From Shinella zoogloeoides (GTDB taxonomy: Bacteria > Pseudomonadota > Alphaproteobacteria > Rhizobiales > Rhizobiaceae), in NCBI RefSeq assembly GCF_030733845.1, contig NZ_CP132311.1:2607501-2671500 (forward strand): DNA of 64,000 nucleotides. The letters are read 5' to 3'. Each line of letters starts with the position of its first letter. Position 1 is the first letter of the stretch. Position numbers and translations under genes: made by a program. Under the pieces are notes generated by a model that was given only the letters and a program-made list of their open reading frames with translations, was not told the DNA's origin and did not search any database. Below, piece by piece: positions 1 to 8,551 of the stretch.

Positions 1-153
1 ATCTCCACGGAAGTGGGCCGCATGAATGTCGACATGGTTTGGGCCGAAATCGCGGTCGCCGCGGTGGCTGGCTCCGTCTTCTACGGGATCGTCGCGCTCA
101 TCGAGCGGGCTGTCACGTTCTGGCATCCGTCTGTCCGCGGTGGACAGGCGTAA
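1..153 (+). CDS. ABC transporter permease, C-terminal end (partial)
   Basis: This is the last 50 codons of a gene that starts outside the window. The frame from base 1 is open and ends at TAA 151-153. The visible piece holds one hydrophobic stretch (AEIAVAAVAGSVFYGIVALI) followed by a short charged tail with a WHPS motif. That is how the inner-membrane permeases of nitrate/taurine/thiamine-precursor (SsuC/TauC/ThiX) importers end. The next gene, 22 bases downstream, encodes a matching NMT1/THI5-type binding protein, so the two are almost certainly one operon. Too little is present to name the substrate. Confidence 0.75.
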   Translation: MSTEVGRMNVDMVWAEIAVAAVAGSVFYGIVALIERAVTFWHPSVRGGQA

Positions 154-175
154 CAAGAAGAAAGAGGGAACTGAC

Positions 176-1168
176 ATGAAAACGAAGATCGCATCGCTGC
201 TTCTGGCAAGCACCTTCTCGCTTGCCGCGTTCCAGGCCGAAGCCGCCGACAAGGTGACGCTCCAGTTGAAGTGGGTCACGCAGGCCCAGTTCGGCGGCTA
301 TTATGTCGCGAAGGACAAGGGTTTCTACGAGGAGGAAGGCCTCGACGTCGAGATCAAGCCGGGCGGCCCGGACATCGCGCCCGCGCAGGTGATCGCCGGC
401 GGCGGCGCCGACGTCATCGTCGACTGGATGCCCTCCGCCCTTGCCACGCGCGAAAAGGGCGTGCCGCTCGTCAACATCGCCCAGCCCTTCAAGTCGTCGG
501 GCATGATGCTGACCTGTCTCAAGGAATCCGGCGTCACCGGCCCGGAAAACTTCAAGGGCAAGACGCTCGGCGTCTGGTTCTTCGGCAACGAATATCCGTT
601 CCTGTCCTGGATGAGCCACCTGAAGATCCCGACCGACGGCGGGCCGGACGGCGTGACGGTGCTGAAGCAGGGCTTCAACGTCGATCCGTTGATCCAGAAG
701 CAGGCCGCCTGCATTTCCACCATGACCTATAACGAGTATGGCCAGGTTCTCGACGCCGGCATCAAGCCGGAGGACCTCATCACCTTCAAGTATGAGGACC
801 AGGGCGTTGCGACGCTCGAAGACGGGCTCTACGTGCTGGAGGACAAGCTGAAGGACCCGGCCTTCAAGGAAAAGATGGTCAAGTTCGTGCGTGCCTCCAT
901 GAAAGGCTGGAAATATGCCGAGGAGCACCCGGACGAAGCCGCCGAGATCGTTCTCGAAAACGACAGCACCGGCGCGCAGACCGAGGCGCACCAGAAGCGC
1001 ATGATGGGCGAAGTCGCCAAGCTCACCGCCGGCTCGAACGGCGCGCTCGACGAAGCCGATTACAAGCGAACGGTCGCCTCGCTGCTCGCCGGCGGTTCCG
1101 ATCCCGTCATCTCCAAGGAACCGGAAGGCGCCTGGACGCACGAGATCACCGACGAGGCGCTCAAGTAA
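176..1168 (+). CDS. NMT1/THI5-like ABC transporter substrate-binding protein
   Basis: Periplasmic binding protein of about 330 residues. The chosen ATG follows an AAGAGGGAAC ribosome site and opens a clear signal peptide (MKTKIASLLLASTFSLAAF, cleavage near AEA-AD). The mature protein begins with the NMT1/THI5 pattern VTLQLKWVTQAQFGGYYVA and continues KDKGFYEEEGLDVEI, typical of the ThiY/SsuA superfamily. Members bind thiamine pyrimidine precursors, riboflavin-like molecules or sulfonates. The KWxxQAQFGGYYxA start favours a pyrimidine or other heteroaromatic ligand, but this is inference. It lies directly behind the permease of the same importer. An extension to an earlier in-frame ATG at 26 overlaps the permease and lacks a signal peptide, so it was rejected. 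Confidence 0.88.
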   Translation: MKTKIASLLLASTFSLAAFQAEAADKVTLQLKWVTQAQFGGYYVAKDKGFYEEEGLDVEIKPGGPDIAPAQVIAGGGADVIVDWMPSALATREKGVPLVNIAQPFKSSGMMLTCLKESGVTGPENFKGKTLGVWFFGNEYPFLSWMSHLKIPTDGGPDGVTVLKQGFNVDPLIQKQAACISTMTYNEYGQVLDAGIKPEDLITFKYEDQGVATLEDGLYVLEDKLKDPAFKEKMVKFVRASMKGWKYAEEHPDEAAEIVLENDSTGAQTEAHQKRMMGEVAKLTAGSNGALDEADYKRTVASLLAGGSDPVISKEPEGAWTHEITDEALK

Positions 1169-1192
1169 TCCTCATTTCGAGGACAACGATGC

Positions 1193-1213
1193 GTGCGGGG
1201 CCCTGCCCCGCAC
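1193..1213 (+). terminator. Rho-independent terminator after the NMT1-type importer
   Basis: A 9-bp perfect GC-rich stem (GTGCGGGGC / GCCCCGCAC) with a 3-base loop lies 24 bases after the stop codon at 1168 and is followed by GTTTCGTTT. The rest of the 309-base gap to 1478 holds no convincing gene. It should contain the promoter of the downstream efflux operon. Confidence 0.75.
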
Positions 1214-1477
1214 GTTTCGTTTCCGGCAACGAGAAACTGCGGCAGCAAGCCGCAATTGCCATCGAAATGCCAAACGCCTAAAATAATGAGGCACCATTCC
1301 GTTACCTCTTGTAAGGTGAGCGGGCGCCGATTACATAGACGCACGGTGGAACTTGGGACGAGGCGGCGAAGCCCTCCCGCATCCGCGATACTGGCAGGAA
1401 ATAAAGTCCGGCAAGACCAATAAAAAGAACGTCCGGGCCAAGATCATAAAGTCATCCTTTTTGGGAAAGCTCGGCCT

Positions 1478-2686
1478 ATGGCTTCTGGACACAGGAAAGT
1501 CCTCTCTTTTTCCGTCGCCGCTTTCATGACGGTCAATCCGGTTCTCGCCCTCGCCGCCGATGCGGCCACCGGCGATACGGCCGAACAGCAGCAGTCACAG
1601 AACCTCCCGGCAATCGTCGTCACCGCCGCTGAACCGCGTCCCATCGTGGACCGCGTGATCGCGACCGGCTCTGTGCAGGCGGTCGAGGAGGTCTACGTCA
1701 CCCCGCTCGTCGACGGCCTTTCCATCCGCACGCTCGTCGCCGATGTCGGCGACCGGGTCGAGGCGAACGGCACGCTCGCCACGCTGAACGACGATGCCCT
1801 GCTTTTGCAGAAGAGCCAGACCGAGGCGACGCTCGCCAAGGCCGAGGCCGCGCTCGCGCAGATCAAGGCGCAGCTCGTCGAGGCGAAGGCCAATGCCGAT
1901 GAGGCCGTCCGCGTGCGTGAGCGCGCGCAGAGGCTCGTGAAGTCCGGCTCGCAGTCGCAGGCGAACGCCGACCAGGCCATCGCCGCCGCGGACGCCGCCC
2001 TCGCCCGCGTCAATTCGGCCGAACAGGCGATCGCGGTCTCCGAGGCCGACATCAAGGTGGCCCAGTCGCAGATCGACGACATCGACCTGAAGCTCGCCCG
2101 CACGGCGGTGAAGTCCCCGGTCGCGGGCGTGGTTTCCGCCCGCACGGCGAAGATCGGCGCCATAGCCAGCGGTGCCGCCTCGCCGCTCTTCACCGTGATC
2201 CGCGACGGCGAGATCGAGCTGAAGGCCGACGTTTCAGAAGACGCGGTCCTCAAGCTCGCACCGGACCAGAAGGCGACCGTCACGCTCGCCGGCGGCGCGG
2301 CCAAGCTCACCGGCACGATCCGCCTCGTCGAACCGACGCTCGACCCGCAAAGCCGCCTCGGCCGCGTCTATATCCGCTTCGACGAGCCCGGCAAGGCGCG
2401 CGCCGGCATGTTCGCCAGCGCCGAGATCGTCGTCGCGGAAAGACAGGGCATCGCCCTGCCGCTTTCCGCCATCACCACGGCAGACGGCAAGACGGTAGCC
2501 CGCAAGGTCGGGAACGGCATCGTCAAGCTGGTTCCGGTCGAGACCGGCATTCAGGATGGTCAGGTGATCGAGATCGTCAGCGGCCTTGCGGCCGGCGACG
2601 AAGTGGTCGCCAAGGCCGGCGCCTATGTTCGCGATGGCGACCGGGTCAATCCGGTCCATGCCGAGCAGGCTTCGGCCACGAAATGA
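1478..2686 (+). CDS. RND efflux pump periplasmic adaptor (membrane fusion protein)
   Basis: A 402-residue HlyD/AcrA-family adaptor that links an inner-membrane RND pump to an outer-membrane channel. Features in order: an N-terminal export signal (about residues 1-30), a lipoyl-like half domain around VYVTPLVDGLSIRTLVADVGDRVEANGTLATL, a long alanine- and glutamine-rich helical hairpin (about residues 105-205), the second lipoyl half (TAVKSPVAGVVSARTAKIGAI), and a beta-barrel plus membrane-proximal domain (GRVYIRFDEPGKARAGMFASAEI). It sits 99 bases before the RND permease in the same direction, which defines the pair. No local outer-membrane factor is adjacent; a NodT-type lipoprotein lies 33 kb away at 35.7 kb. 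The substrate is not predictable. Confidence 0.9.
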   Translation: MASGHRKVLSFSVAAFMTVNPVLALAADAATGDTAEQQQSQNLPAIVVTAAEPRPIVDRVIATGSVQAVEEVYVTPLVDGLSIRTLVADVGDRVEANGTLATLNDDALLLQKSQTEATLAKAEAALAQIKAQLVEAKANADEAVRVRERAQRLVKSGSQSQANADQAIAAADAALARVNSAEQAIAVSEADIKVAQSQIDDIDLKLARTAVKSPVAGVVSARTAKIGAIASGAASPLFTVIRDGEIELKADVSEDAVLKLAPDQKATVTLAGGAAKLTGTIRLVEPTLDPQSRLGRVYIRFDEPGKARAGMFASAEIVVAERQGIALPLSAITTADGKTVARKVGNGIVKLVPVETGIQDGQVIEIVSGLAAGDEVVAKAGAYVRDGDRVNPVHAEQASATK

Positions 2687-2785
2687 CGTAGAGGCCCTGC
2701 CGCGGCAGGGCTGCTTCCGTAGGAACGGAAGATGATGCCGGGCGGGAGCCCGAACGTCTGGTCTCTCAACAAGGACTTTGGGGAC

Positions 2786-5700
2786 ATGAACTTTTCAGCT
2801 TGGTCCATTCGCAATCCGATTGCGCCGCTGCTCGCGTTTTTCCTGCTGATCTATGTCGGCATCCAGTCGTTCTACGCGCTGCCCATCACGCGCTTCCCCA
2901 ATATCGACGTGCCGATCGTCGCCATTTCGGTGACGCAGAGCGGCGCGGCCCCGGCCGAACTCGAAGTGCAGGTCACCAAGGAGATCGAGGACGCGGTCGC
3001 CGGCATCGAGGGCGTCGACGACATCATGTCGACGGTCACCGACGGCAGCTCCGTCACCTCGGTTCTCTTCGAGATCGAAAAGCCGACGAACCAGGCATTG
3101 CAGGACGTCAAGGATGCGATCGACCGCATCCGCAGCGATCTGCCGGCCTCCGTCGAGGAACCGGTCGTCACCAAGATCGACGTGGAAGGCCAGGCGATCC
3201 AGACCTTCGCCGTCTCCTCGCCCAATATGACGCTGGAAGAGCTGTCGTGGTTCGTCGACGACAAGGTCAAGCGCGCCCTGCAGGGCCAGCCCGGCATCGG
3301 CAAGATCGACCGCTTCGGCGGCGCCGACCGCGAGGTGCGCATCGACCTCAACCCGGACAAGCTCGATTCCTTCGGCATTTCCGCCGCCGACGTGAACCGG
3401 CAAATCCGCAGCATGAATGCCGATGTCGGCTCGGGCCGCGGCCAGATCGCCGGCGCCGAACAGGCGATCCGCACGCTCGGCGACGCACGCTCCGTCGAAA
3501 AGCTCACCAACACGATGATCGCGCTGCCGAACGGCCGTTTCGTGCGGCTCTCCGAGCTTGGCAACATCACCGACACCTATGAGGAGCCGCGCTCCTTCTC
3601 GCGCTTCAACGGCAACCCGGTCGTGACCTTCGCGGTCTTCCGCTCCAAGGGCGCCAGCGAAGTGACGGTCGCCGAATCCGTCGCCAAGTCGCTGGAAAAG
3701 GTGCGCGCGCAATATCCTGACGTCTCGATCAGCCTGGTCGACGATTCCGTCTACTTCACCTACGGCAACTACGAGGCCGCGCTGCACACGCTGATGGAAG
3801 GCGCATTGCTCGCTGTCATCGTCGTCCTGCTCTTCCTGCGCAACTGGCGGGCGACGCTGATCTCCGCCGTGGCGCTGCCGCTGTCGGCGATCCCTACCTT
3901 CTTCGTCATGGACATGCTGGGCTTCTCGCTCAACCTCGTCTCGTTCCTGGCGCTGACGCTCGCCACCGGCATCCTCGTCGACGACGCCATCGTGGAGATC
4001 GAGAACATCGCGCGGCACATCCGCATGGGCAAGACGCCCTACCGCGCCGCCATCGAAGCCGCCGACGAGATCGGCCTCGCCGTCATCGCGACGACCTTCA
4101 CCATCATCGCGGTCTTCGTGCCCGTCTCCTTCATGCCGGGCATTCCGGGCCAGTACTTCATCCAGTTCGGCCTCACGGTCGCGGTGGCGGTGTTCTTCTC
4201 CCTTGTCGTGGCGCGCCTGATCACGCCGGTCATGGCGGCCTATCTCATGCGCTCCGGCGATGCGGACGGCCATGGCGAGGAGAAGGAAGGCGCCTTCATG
4301 CGCGGCTATACCTGGCTCGTCAGCAAGACGACGAGCAAATGGTACGCCCGCTATGCCACACTCCTTGCCGCCATCGTCTTCCTCGTCGCCTCGGTCGGCC
4401 TGCTCTTCACCGTGCCCGGCAGCTTCCTGCCGCCGGAAGACGCCTCGCGCGTCGTGCTCTCCGTCGAGCTGCCGCCGGACGCGATGCTGGAGGATACCGA
4501 CCGCACGACCACGCAAATCTACGATCGCGTCAAGGACATCAACGGCGTGCAGGGCGTCTTCGTGCTCGGCGGTTCCTCGCCGAAGGGCGACCTGGAGCTG
4601 CGGCGCGCCTCCGTGACCGTCATCCTCGACAAGCTCGAACATTCGCTCACCCACAAGCTGGTGAACGACGTCGCCGGCAACATTCCGGTGATCGGCGCCT
4701 ACCTGCCGAAGATCGAGGCGAAGGGCCGCGTGCGCCCGCAGTGGGACATCGAGAAGGAAATCTTCGCCACCCTGCGCGAAATTCCCGACGTACGCATCAT
4801 CAAGCTCAACGACCGCGGCGAGCGCGACCTGGCGTTTAACCTGCTGTCCAACAACGAGGCGGACCTCAACAACACCGTCGCCGTGCTGGAATCCAAGCTG
4901 CGCGCCGATCCGCTCCTGTCCAACGTCAGCTCGGAAGGCTCGCTGCCGCGGCCCGAACTGCAGATCCGCCCGCGTGACGACCGGATGGCCCGCCTCGGCA
5001 TCACCACGGCGCAGATCTCGGAAGTCGTGCGCGTCGCCACCATCGGCGACATCGATTCCCAGCTGAGCAAGGTCTCGCTCGACGACCGGCTGATCCCGAT
5101 CCGCGTGCAGGTCGACCGCGGCTTCCGCGGCGATCTCGCCGCCATCCGCAATCTCAAGATCCAGACGGCGGGCGGCCAGTTCGTGCCGCTCTCCACCGTC
5201 GCGGATATCGATTATTCGGAAGGCCCGAGCTCGGTGAAGCGGCACAACCGCAACCGCGTCGTCTCCATCGGCTCCGATCTCCAGCAGGGCGTGGCGCTCG
5301 ACACGGCAACCGCCCGCTTCAAGGAGATCGCCTCCAGCATCGACATGCCGCCGAGCGTGCAGTTCGCCGAGAGCGGCGACGCGGAAATCCAGGCGGAGAT
5401 GCAGCAGTCCTTCGGCAACGCCATGCTGCTCGGCCTGCTGCTCGTGCTGATGGTGCTGATCCTGCTCTTCAAGGACGTGATCCAGCCCTTCACCATCCTC
5501 TTCTCGCTGCCGCTCGCCATCGGCGGCGTGGCGGCAGGCCTCATCCTGACGCAGAACGCGCTCTCCATGCCCGTTCTCATCGGCATCCTGATGCTCATGG
5601 GCATCGTGACGAAGAACGCGATCCTGCTCGTCGACTTCGCCATCGAGATGATGCACCACGGCATGGAACGGGTGGAAGCGATGATCGAGGCCGGCCGCAA

Positions 5701-6097
5701 GCGTGCCCGCCCGATCGTCATGACCTCCATCGCCATGTCGGCCGGCATGCTGCCCTCAGCGCTCGGCGTCGGCGAAGGCGGTTCGTTCCGCTCGCCCATG
5801 GCGATCGCGGTGATCGGCGGCATCATCGTCTCGACCGTGCTTTCGCTGGTCGTCGTGCCGTCCTTCTTCCTGATCATGGACGACGTGTCGCGCTTCCTCG
5901 GCTGGCTCTTCGGGCGCTTCGTCGGCAAGAAGGACGACGAACTGCTGGCCATGGAGCCGGAGGCCCTCACTCGGCTTGCCGACCAGACCGCGCGAGACGT
6001 CAGCGATCTCGAAAAGCGCATCGAGACGCTGGAAAGGAAGAACGGCGAGCGCAAGCCGTTCAGCGTGGTGCACCATTCGCCGCTCGCGGCCGAATAG
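2786..6097 (+). CDS. RND-family efflux permease (AcrB/MexB superfamily)
   Basis: Inner-membrane proton-driven multidrug or solvent pump of about 1103 residues, normal length for the HAE1 group. The ATG at 2786 begins MNFSAWSIRNPIAPLLAFF, the amphipathic start plus first membrane helix. The frame is also open from 2732, but those 18 codons are not needed. Features: two repeats of one helix, a large periplasmic loop and five to six helices. The TM4 motif (LALTLATGILVDDAIVEIEN) carries the two adjacent aspartates used for proton relay. The second half contains the GxxxKNAILLVDFA motif. A C-terminal cytoplasmic coiled-coil tail (DVSDLEKRIETLERKNGER) is longer than usual. It forms an operon with the adaptor upstream and ends at a strong terminator. 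Confidence 0.93.
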   Translation: MNFSAWSIRNPIAPLLAFFLLIYVGIQSFYALPITRFPNIDVPIVAISVTQSGAAPAELEVQVTKEIEDAVAGIEGVDDIMSTVTDGSSVTSVLFEIEKPTNQALQDVKDAIDRIRSDLPASVEEPVVTKIDVEGQAIQTFAVSSPNMTLEELSWFVDDKVKRALQGQPGIGKIDRFGGADREVRIDLNPDKLDSFGISAADVNRQIRSMNADVGSGRGQIAGAEQAIRTLGDARSVEKLTNTMIALPNGRFVRLSELGNITDTYEEPRSFSRFNGNPVVTFAVFRSKGASEVTVAESVAKSLEKVRAQYPDVSISLVDDSVYFTYGNYEAALHTLMEGALLAVIVVLLFLRNWRATLISAVALPLSAIPTFFVMDMLGFSLNLVSFLALTLATGILVDDAIVEIENIARHIRMGKTPYRAAIEAADEIGLAVIATTFTIIAVFVPVSFMPGIPGQYFIQFGLTVAVAVFFSLVVARLITPVMAAYLMRSGDADGHGEEKEGAFMRGYTWLVSKTTSKWYARYATLLAAIVFLVASVGLLFTVPGSFLPPEDASRVVLSVELPPDAMLEDTDRTTTQIYDRVKDINGVQGVFVLGGSSPKGDLELRRASVTVILDKLEHSLTHKLVNDVAGNIPVIGAYLPKIEAKGRVRPQWDIEKEIFATLREIPDVRIIKLNDRGERDLAFNLLSNNEADLNNTVAVLESKLRADPLLSNVSSEGSLPRPELQIRPRDDRMARLGITTAQISEVVRVATIGDIDSQLSKVSLDDRLIPIRVQVDRGFRGDLAAIRNLKIQTAGGQFVPLSTVADIDYSEGPSSVKRHNRNRVVSIGSDLQQGVALDTATARFKEIASSIDMPPSVQFAESGDAEIQAEMQQSFGNAMLLGLLLVLMVLILLFKDVIQPFTILFSLPLAIGGVAAGLILTQNALSMPVLIGILMLMGIVTKNAILLVDFAIEMMHHGMERVEAMIEAGRKRARPIVMTSIAMSAGMLPSALGVGEGGSFRSPMAIAVIGGIIVSTVLSLVVVPSFFLIMDDVSRFLGWLFGRFVGKKDDELLAMEPEALTRLADQTARDVSDLEKRIETLERKNGERKPFSVVHHSPLAAE

Positions 6098-6120
6098 ACG
6101 CTGCAGCCGCCTGAAACAAA

Positions 6121-6150
6121 CGGCCGGTCCGGCGAAAGCCGGGCCGGCCG
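6121..6150 (+). terminator. Strong terminator after the RND operon
   Basis: A 13-bp stem (CGGCCGGTCCGGC pairing with GCCGGGCCGGCCG, one G-U pair) with a GAAA tetraloop, followed by TTTTC, 24 bases after the stop codon of the pump gene. Confidence 0.85.
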
Positions 6151-6162
6151 TTTTCGTCTTCT

Positions 6163-6176
6163 TTGATCGAAATCAA
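6163..6176. promoter_or_regulatory. Perfect FNR/FixK/NnrR-type box (anaerobox)
   Basis: TTGATCGAAATCAA is an exact match to the classical TTGAT-N4-ATCAA palindrome bound by FNR, FixK, FnrN and NnrR/DNR regulators. It lies about 78 bases upstream of the ATG of the Crp/Fnr gene that follows and just after the terminator of the previous operon. It can therefore only serve the regulator gene or its own promoter. Confidence 0.8.
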
Positions 6177-6253
6177 GTAAGACTTCCCCGACCTCGACTA
6201 TCGTCCTGTCATCGAAATTCGAACGACGCCTGCGGGAGCATGGAGTGAGATCG

Positions 6254-6937
6254 ATGAACAGGCTGATGAAACCCGGTATACGGGAACGCGAGACCCTGCT
6301 GAACTCGGGCCTTCTGTCCGCGCTCGGCGTGGAAAGCGTCGCGGCAATGATGGAGATCGCGGTGATCGGCAACCTGCCGGCGCGCCAGATTCTGTTCCGC
6401 GAGGGCGAGCCCGCCGACATGCTACATTGCGTGCTGTCCGGCTACATCCGCGTCTACAAGCTCGACCCGGACGGACGGGAAGCGGATGTGGAACTCTACG
6501 GCCCCGGCGACCTGATCGGCGCCAGCGTCGTGCTCGATGGCGGCCGCTATGCCGCAACCGCCCAGGCCGCCGAGCCCGCACTGATCGCCCGCTTCGACCT
6601 GAAGCGCGTGCGCGAAATCATCAGCCGCCGCCCGGACCTTGCCGTCGCCTTGGCGAACGCACTCTCCGCCCAGCTTTCCAAAGCCTTTGCCAGCCTTGCC
6701 AACGACCGCCTGCACACGGCGCCGCAACGCGTCGCACGCTACCTGCTCGGCCATTGCCCGGCGGACGGCAAGGCGGCGAGCTTCCGCCTGCCCTACCAGA
6801 AGAGCCTGCTTGCCGGCAGACTCGGCCTTGCACCGGAAGCCCTGTCGCGGGCCTTCTCCATGCTGCGCAGCCACGGCGTCAGCGTGCGCGGCCGTCTCGT
6901 GCATATCGGCGATCCCGAAGCCCTCCGCCGGCTCTGA
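6254..6937 (+). CDS. Crp/Fnr-family transcriptional regulator
   Basis: A 227-residue regulator: a cyclic-nucleotide-type beta-barrel sensor (about residues 35-120, with NLPARQILFREGEPADMLHCVLSG cut by no gap), a dimerisation helix, and a C-terminal helix-turn-helix. The recognition helix reads LAPEALSRAFSML. Its E-x-x-S-R pattern is the residue set used by FNR-type proteins to read TTGAT half sites, matching the box upstream. No N-terminal cysteine cluster is present, so it should not be an iron-sulfur O2 sensor like FNR; an NnrR/DNR-like (NO) or FixK-like role is more likely. The ATG at 6254 has GGAG nine bases upstream; a GTG at 6245 is an alternative. Its target genes are not obvious in the window. 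Confidence 0.88.
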   Translation: MNRLMKPGIRERETLLNSGLLSALGVESVAAMMEIAVIGNLPARQILFREGEPADMLHCVLSGYIRVYKLDPDGREADVELYGPGDLIGASVVLDGGRYAATAQAAEPALIARFDLKRVREIISRRPDLAVALANALSAQLSKAFASLANDRLHTAPQRVARYLLGHCPADGKAASFRLPYQKSLLAGRLGLAPEALSRAFSMLRSHGVSVRGRLVHIGDPEALRRL

Positions 6938-6956
6938 AGAGGTCCGGCCGGCGCGC

Positions 6957-7571
6957 TTACCTGTCGAGGCGGTCGAGATGGCCGGCGGCGATCCGCGATT
7001 CCACCCAGCGCCGCTCGGCGGCGAAGGGGTGCCATTGCCAGCCCTCATGGCCGAAGCCGGCAATGGAGACGCGGTCGCCATCTTCCGCGATATTGTCGAG
7101 CACATGGGCAATGACGATCAGACCGGAGCTCGGCACCACATAGGGCGACGGATCGAAGGCCGCGAGCGCGGCATCGAGCTTGCGATGCGCTGTCGCCGGG
7201 ACGATGCGCAGCCGCTTGCCGGTCGCTTCGGCAAACGTCTTGAAGCCTGCCGTGTAGTCATCGCAGAAATCGTCGAGATCGGGATGGCTGATCGAGAGCG
7301 GGCCGCGCATGGCGGCAAACATTTCCGACGTGCGCACGCACCAGATCTCTTTCGCCCACCGCAGCGGTTCGCTTGCCTTCCACCGCCCGCCCGCAAGCAT
7401 TTCCAGCGCCGGCCGCCCGGTATTGCAAACGGCGATGACATCCGTCCTGTGTCCCCCGGCGCCGGCCGAGCGGCAGAGATTGAAGCGGATCACCATATCG
7501 GCGGCATCGATTGGCCCGGCGAACTTCTCGGAAACAGCGCCATTGCCGACGATGACGATCCTGCGCGGCAT
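6957..7571 (-). CDS. Urease-operon accessory-type protein (GT29/sialyltransferase-like)
   Basis: A 204-residue protein starting MPRRIVIVGNGAVS. It has a Rossmann-like opening (IVIVGNG) followed by DAADMVIRFNLCRSAGAGGHRTDVIAVCN. That sialyltransferase-like motif set (R-F-N, then G-x-x-T/H-R-T-D) is shared with rhizobial proteins annotated as urease operon accessory protein. The C-terminal part holds VSIAGFGHEGWQWHPFAAERRWV. The biochemical role in urease biology is not established and any glycosyltransferase activity is inference from fold. It follows the LprI-like gene by 8 bases, so it is the last gene of a three-gene set. No ureABC structural gene is in the window. Confidence 0.72.
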   Translation of the reverse strand: MPRRIVIVGNGAVSEKFAGPIDAADMVIRFNLCRSAGAGGHRTDVIAVCNTGRPALEMLAGGRWKASEPLRWAKEIWCVRTSEMFAAMRGPLSISHPDLDDFCDDYTAGFKTFAEATGKRLRIVPATAHRKLDAALAAFDPSPYVVPSSGLIVIAHVLDNIAEDGDRVSIAGFGHEGWQWHPFAAERRWVESRIAAGHLDRLDR

Positions 7572-7579
7572 GGAGCGCC

Positions 7580-8008
7580 TCAGTCTTCCGTCTCGTAGAC
7601 GCTCTTCAATTCCGCCGTGCGCTTGCGCGTGAGATCGGCAAGGCAGCCGGAAACCAGCATGGGCTCCATCGAGCCGCCGCGCGCCTCGAAACCCGCCAGC
7701 TCGCACTGGCCGTCGCGATAGCCGATCCAGGATCGCTGGGCGCGCTTCAGCGCATCGACGGCGCCAACATATTGTTCGCCCATGTCCTTGTAGTCCGCAT
7801 CCATCTTCTGCGTCGCTTCCATCGCCTTCTTGTAGGCGGCGTTCAGCTCTTCGTCGGCCTGCGCATAGTCGCGATGCGCGCAGATGTTCAAGTCCATCTG
7901 CGCCACGGCATTGTTGCAATCGACCTCCGGCTCCTCCTGCGCCACGGCAAACGAAGCGGGAAGGAGGAGGATGGCGGCGGCAAGAAGGGTGCGGATACGC
8001 AACGGCAT
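7580..8008 (-). CDS. Lysozyme-inhibitor LprI-like periplasmic protein (DUF1311)
   Basis: A 142-residue secreted protein. A signal peptide (RIRTLLAAAILLLPASFAVA) is followed by the DUF1311 pattern: an early cysteine (VDCNNAVAQMDLNICA), a helix with ADEELNAAYKKAM, then LKRAQRSWIGYRDGQCELAG and a last cysteine in MLVSGCLADLTRKRTAEL. The four cysteines suggest two disulfides. LprI of mycobacteria inhibits lysozyme, but most members have no tested role. In rhizobia a member of this family is commonly found inside the urease operon, which matches the next gene. It lies 60 bases after the DUF1272 gene and is probably co-transcribed with it. Confidence 0.85.
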   Translation of the reverse strand: MPLRIRTLLAAAILLLPASFAVAQEEPEVDCNNAVAQMDLNICAHRDYAQADEELNAAYKKAMEATQKMDADYKDMGEQYVGAVDALKRAQRSWIGYRDGQCELAGFEARGGSMEPMLVSGCLADLTRKRTAELKSVYETED

Positions 8009-8068
8009 GTCAGAATTTCCTCATCATGTTCCTGGTGGATGCTTTGGATCGCCGGGCAATCGCGATCG

Positions 8069-8323
8069 TCACGCCGCTTCAGCCGGCCCGCAGCCTTCGG
8101 CCTTCAGCACCCTCTTGGTGGATGCCGGATATTTTACCAGCAAAGCCGCCGGCCGCACCGGCCGGCGCACGAACTCGCCGCCGCAATTGGGGCAGCGATC
8201 GCCGAGGACCGTTGCCACGCAATCGGCGCAGAACGTGCATTCGAAGGTGCAGATCATCGCCTCCGGGCTTTCCGGCGGCAGGTCGCGGTCACAGCATTCG
8301 CAATTGGGCCTGAGGTCGAGCAT
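8069..8323 (-). CDS. DUF1272 small zinc-binding protein
   Basis: An 84-residue protein beginning MLDLRPNCECCDRDLPP, the signature of DUF1272. It carries at least nine cysteines in CxxC-type pairs (C8/C10/C11, CTFECTFCADC, CPNC), consistent with one or two zinc-ribbon or treble-clef sites. The C-terminal tail is basic and proline-containing. Function is unknown; in Rhizobiaceae this gene often neighbours urease genes. It is the first gene of the trio running leftwards to 6957. A promoter should lie in 8324-8470. Confidence 0.85.
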   Translation of the reverse strand: MLDLRPNCECCDRDLPPESPEAMICTFECTFCADCVATVLGDRCPNCGGEFVRRPVRPAALLVKYPASTKRVLKAEGCGPAEAA

Positions 8324-8477
8324 GGTCTCACCGGATCGGTTCGGGCACGGTCACGGACGCCATGCCATCAGGAAAGGTCACTTTCATCTGCCTGTGTAAA
8401 TCATTTCGGCACGGCCTTCCATCACACATCCGCACCGTCAAACCCGTCCGGACTGCGCAGAAGGCGGCACACGAAAA

Positions 8478-8498
8478 AGCCCGGCACAAGGCCGGGCT
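8478..8498 (-). terminator. Terminator of the liv operon (leftward)
   Basis: An 8-bp perfect stem (AGCCCGGC / GCCGGGCT, 5-base loop) that on the minus strand is followed by a run of five T. A second hairpin, CGGGCGGCG / CGCCGCCCG at 8514-8537, lies between it and the livJ stop, giving a tandem terminator. Confidence 0.8.
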
Positions 8499-8551
8499 GG
8501 AACTCGAAGCGGCCGGGCGGCGTGCGTGCGCCGCCCGTTCCGTGAGAACGA

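Noticed and set aside
2795..5659. 954-codon open frame on the minus strand opposite the first RND pump
   Set aside because: Composition is His/Asp/Arg-rich without any domain, and the plus strand is an intact RND pump; it is a shadow frame caused by high GC.
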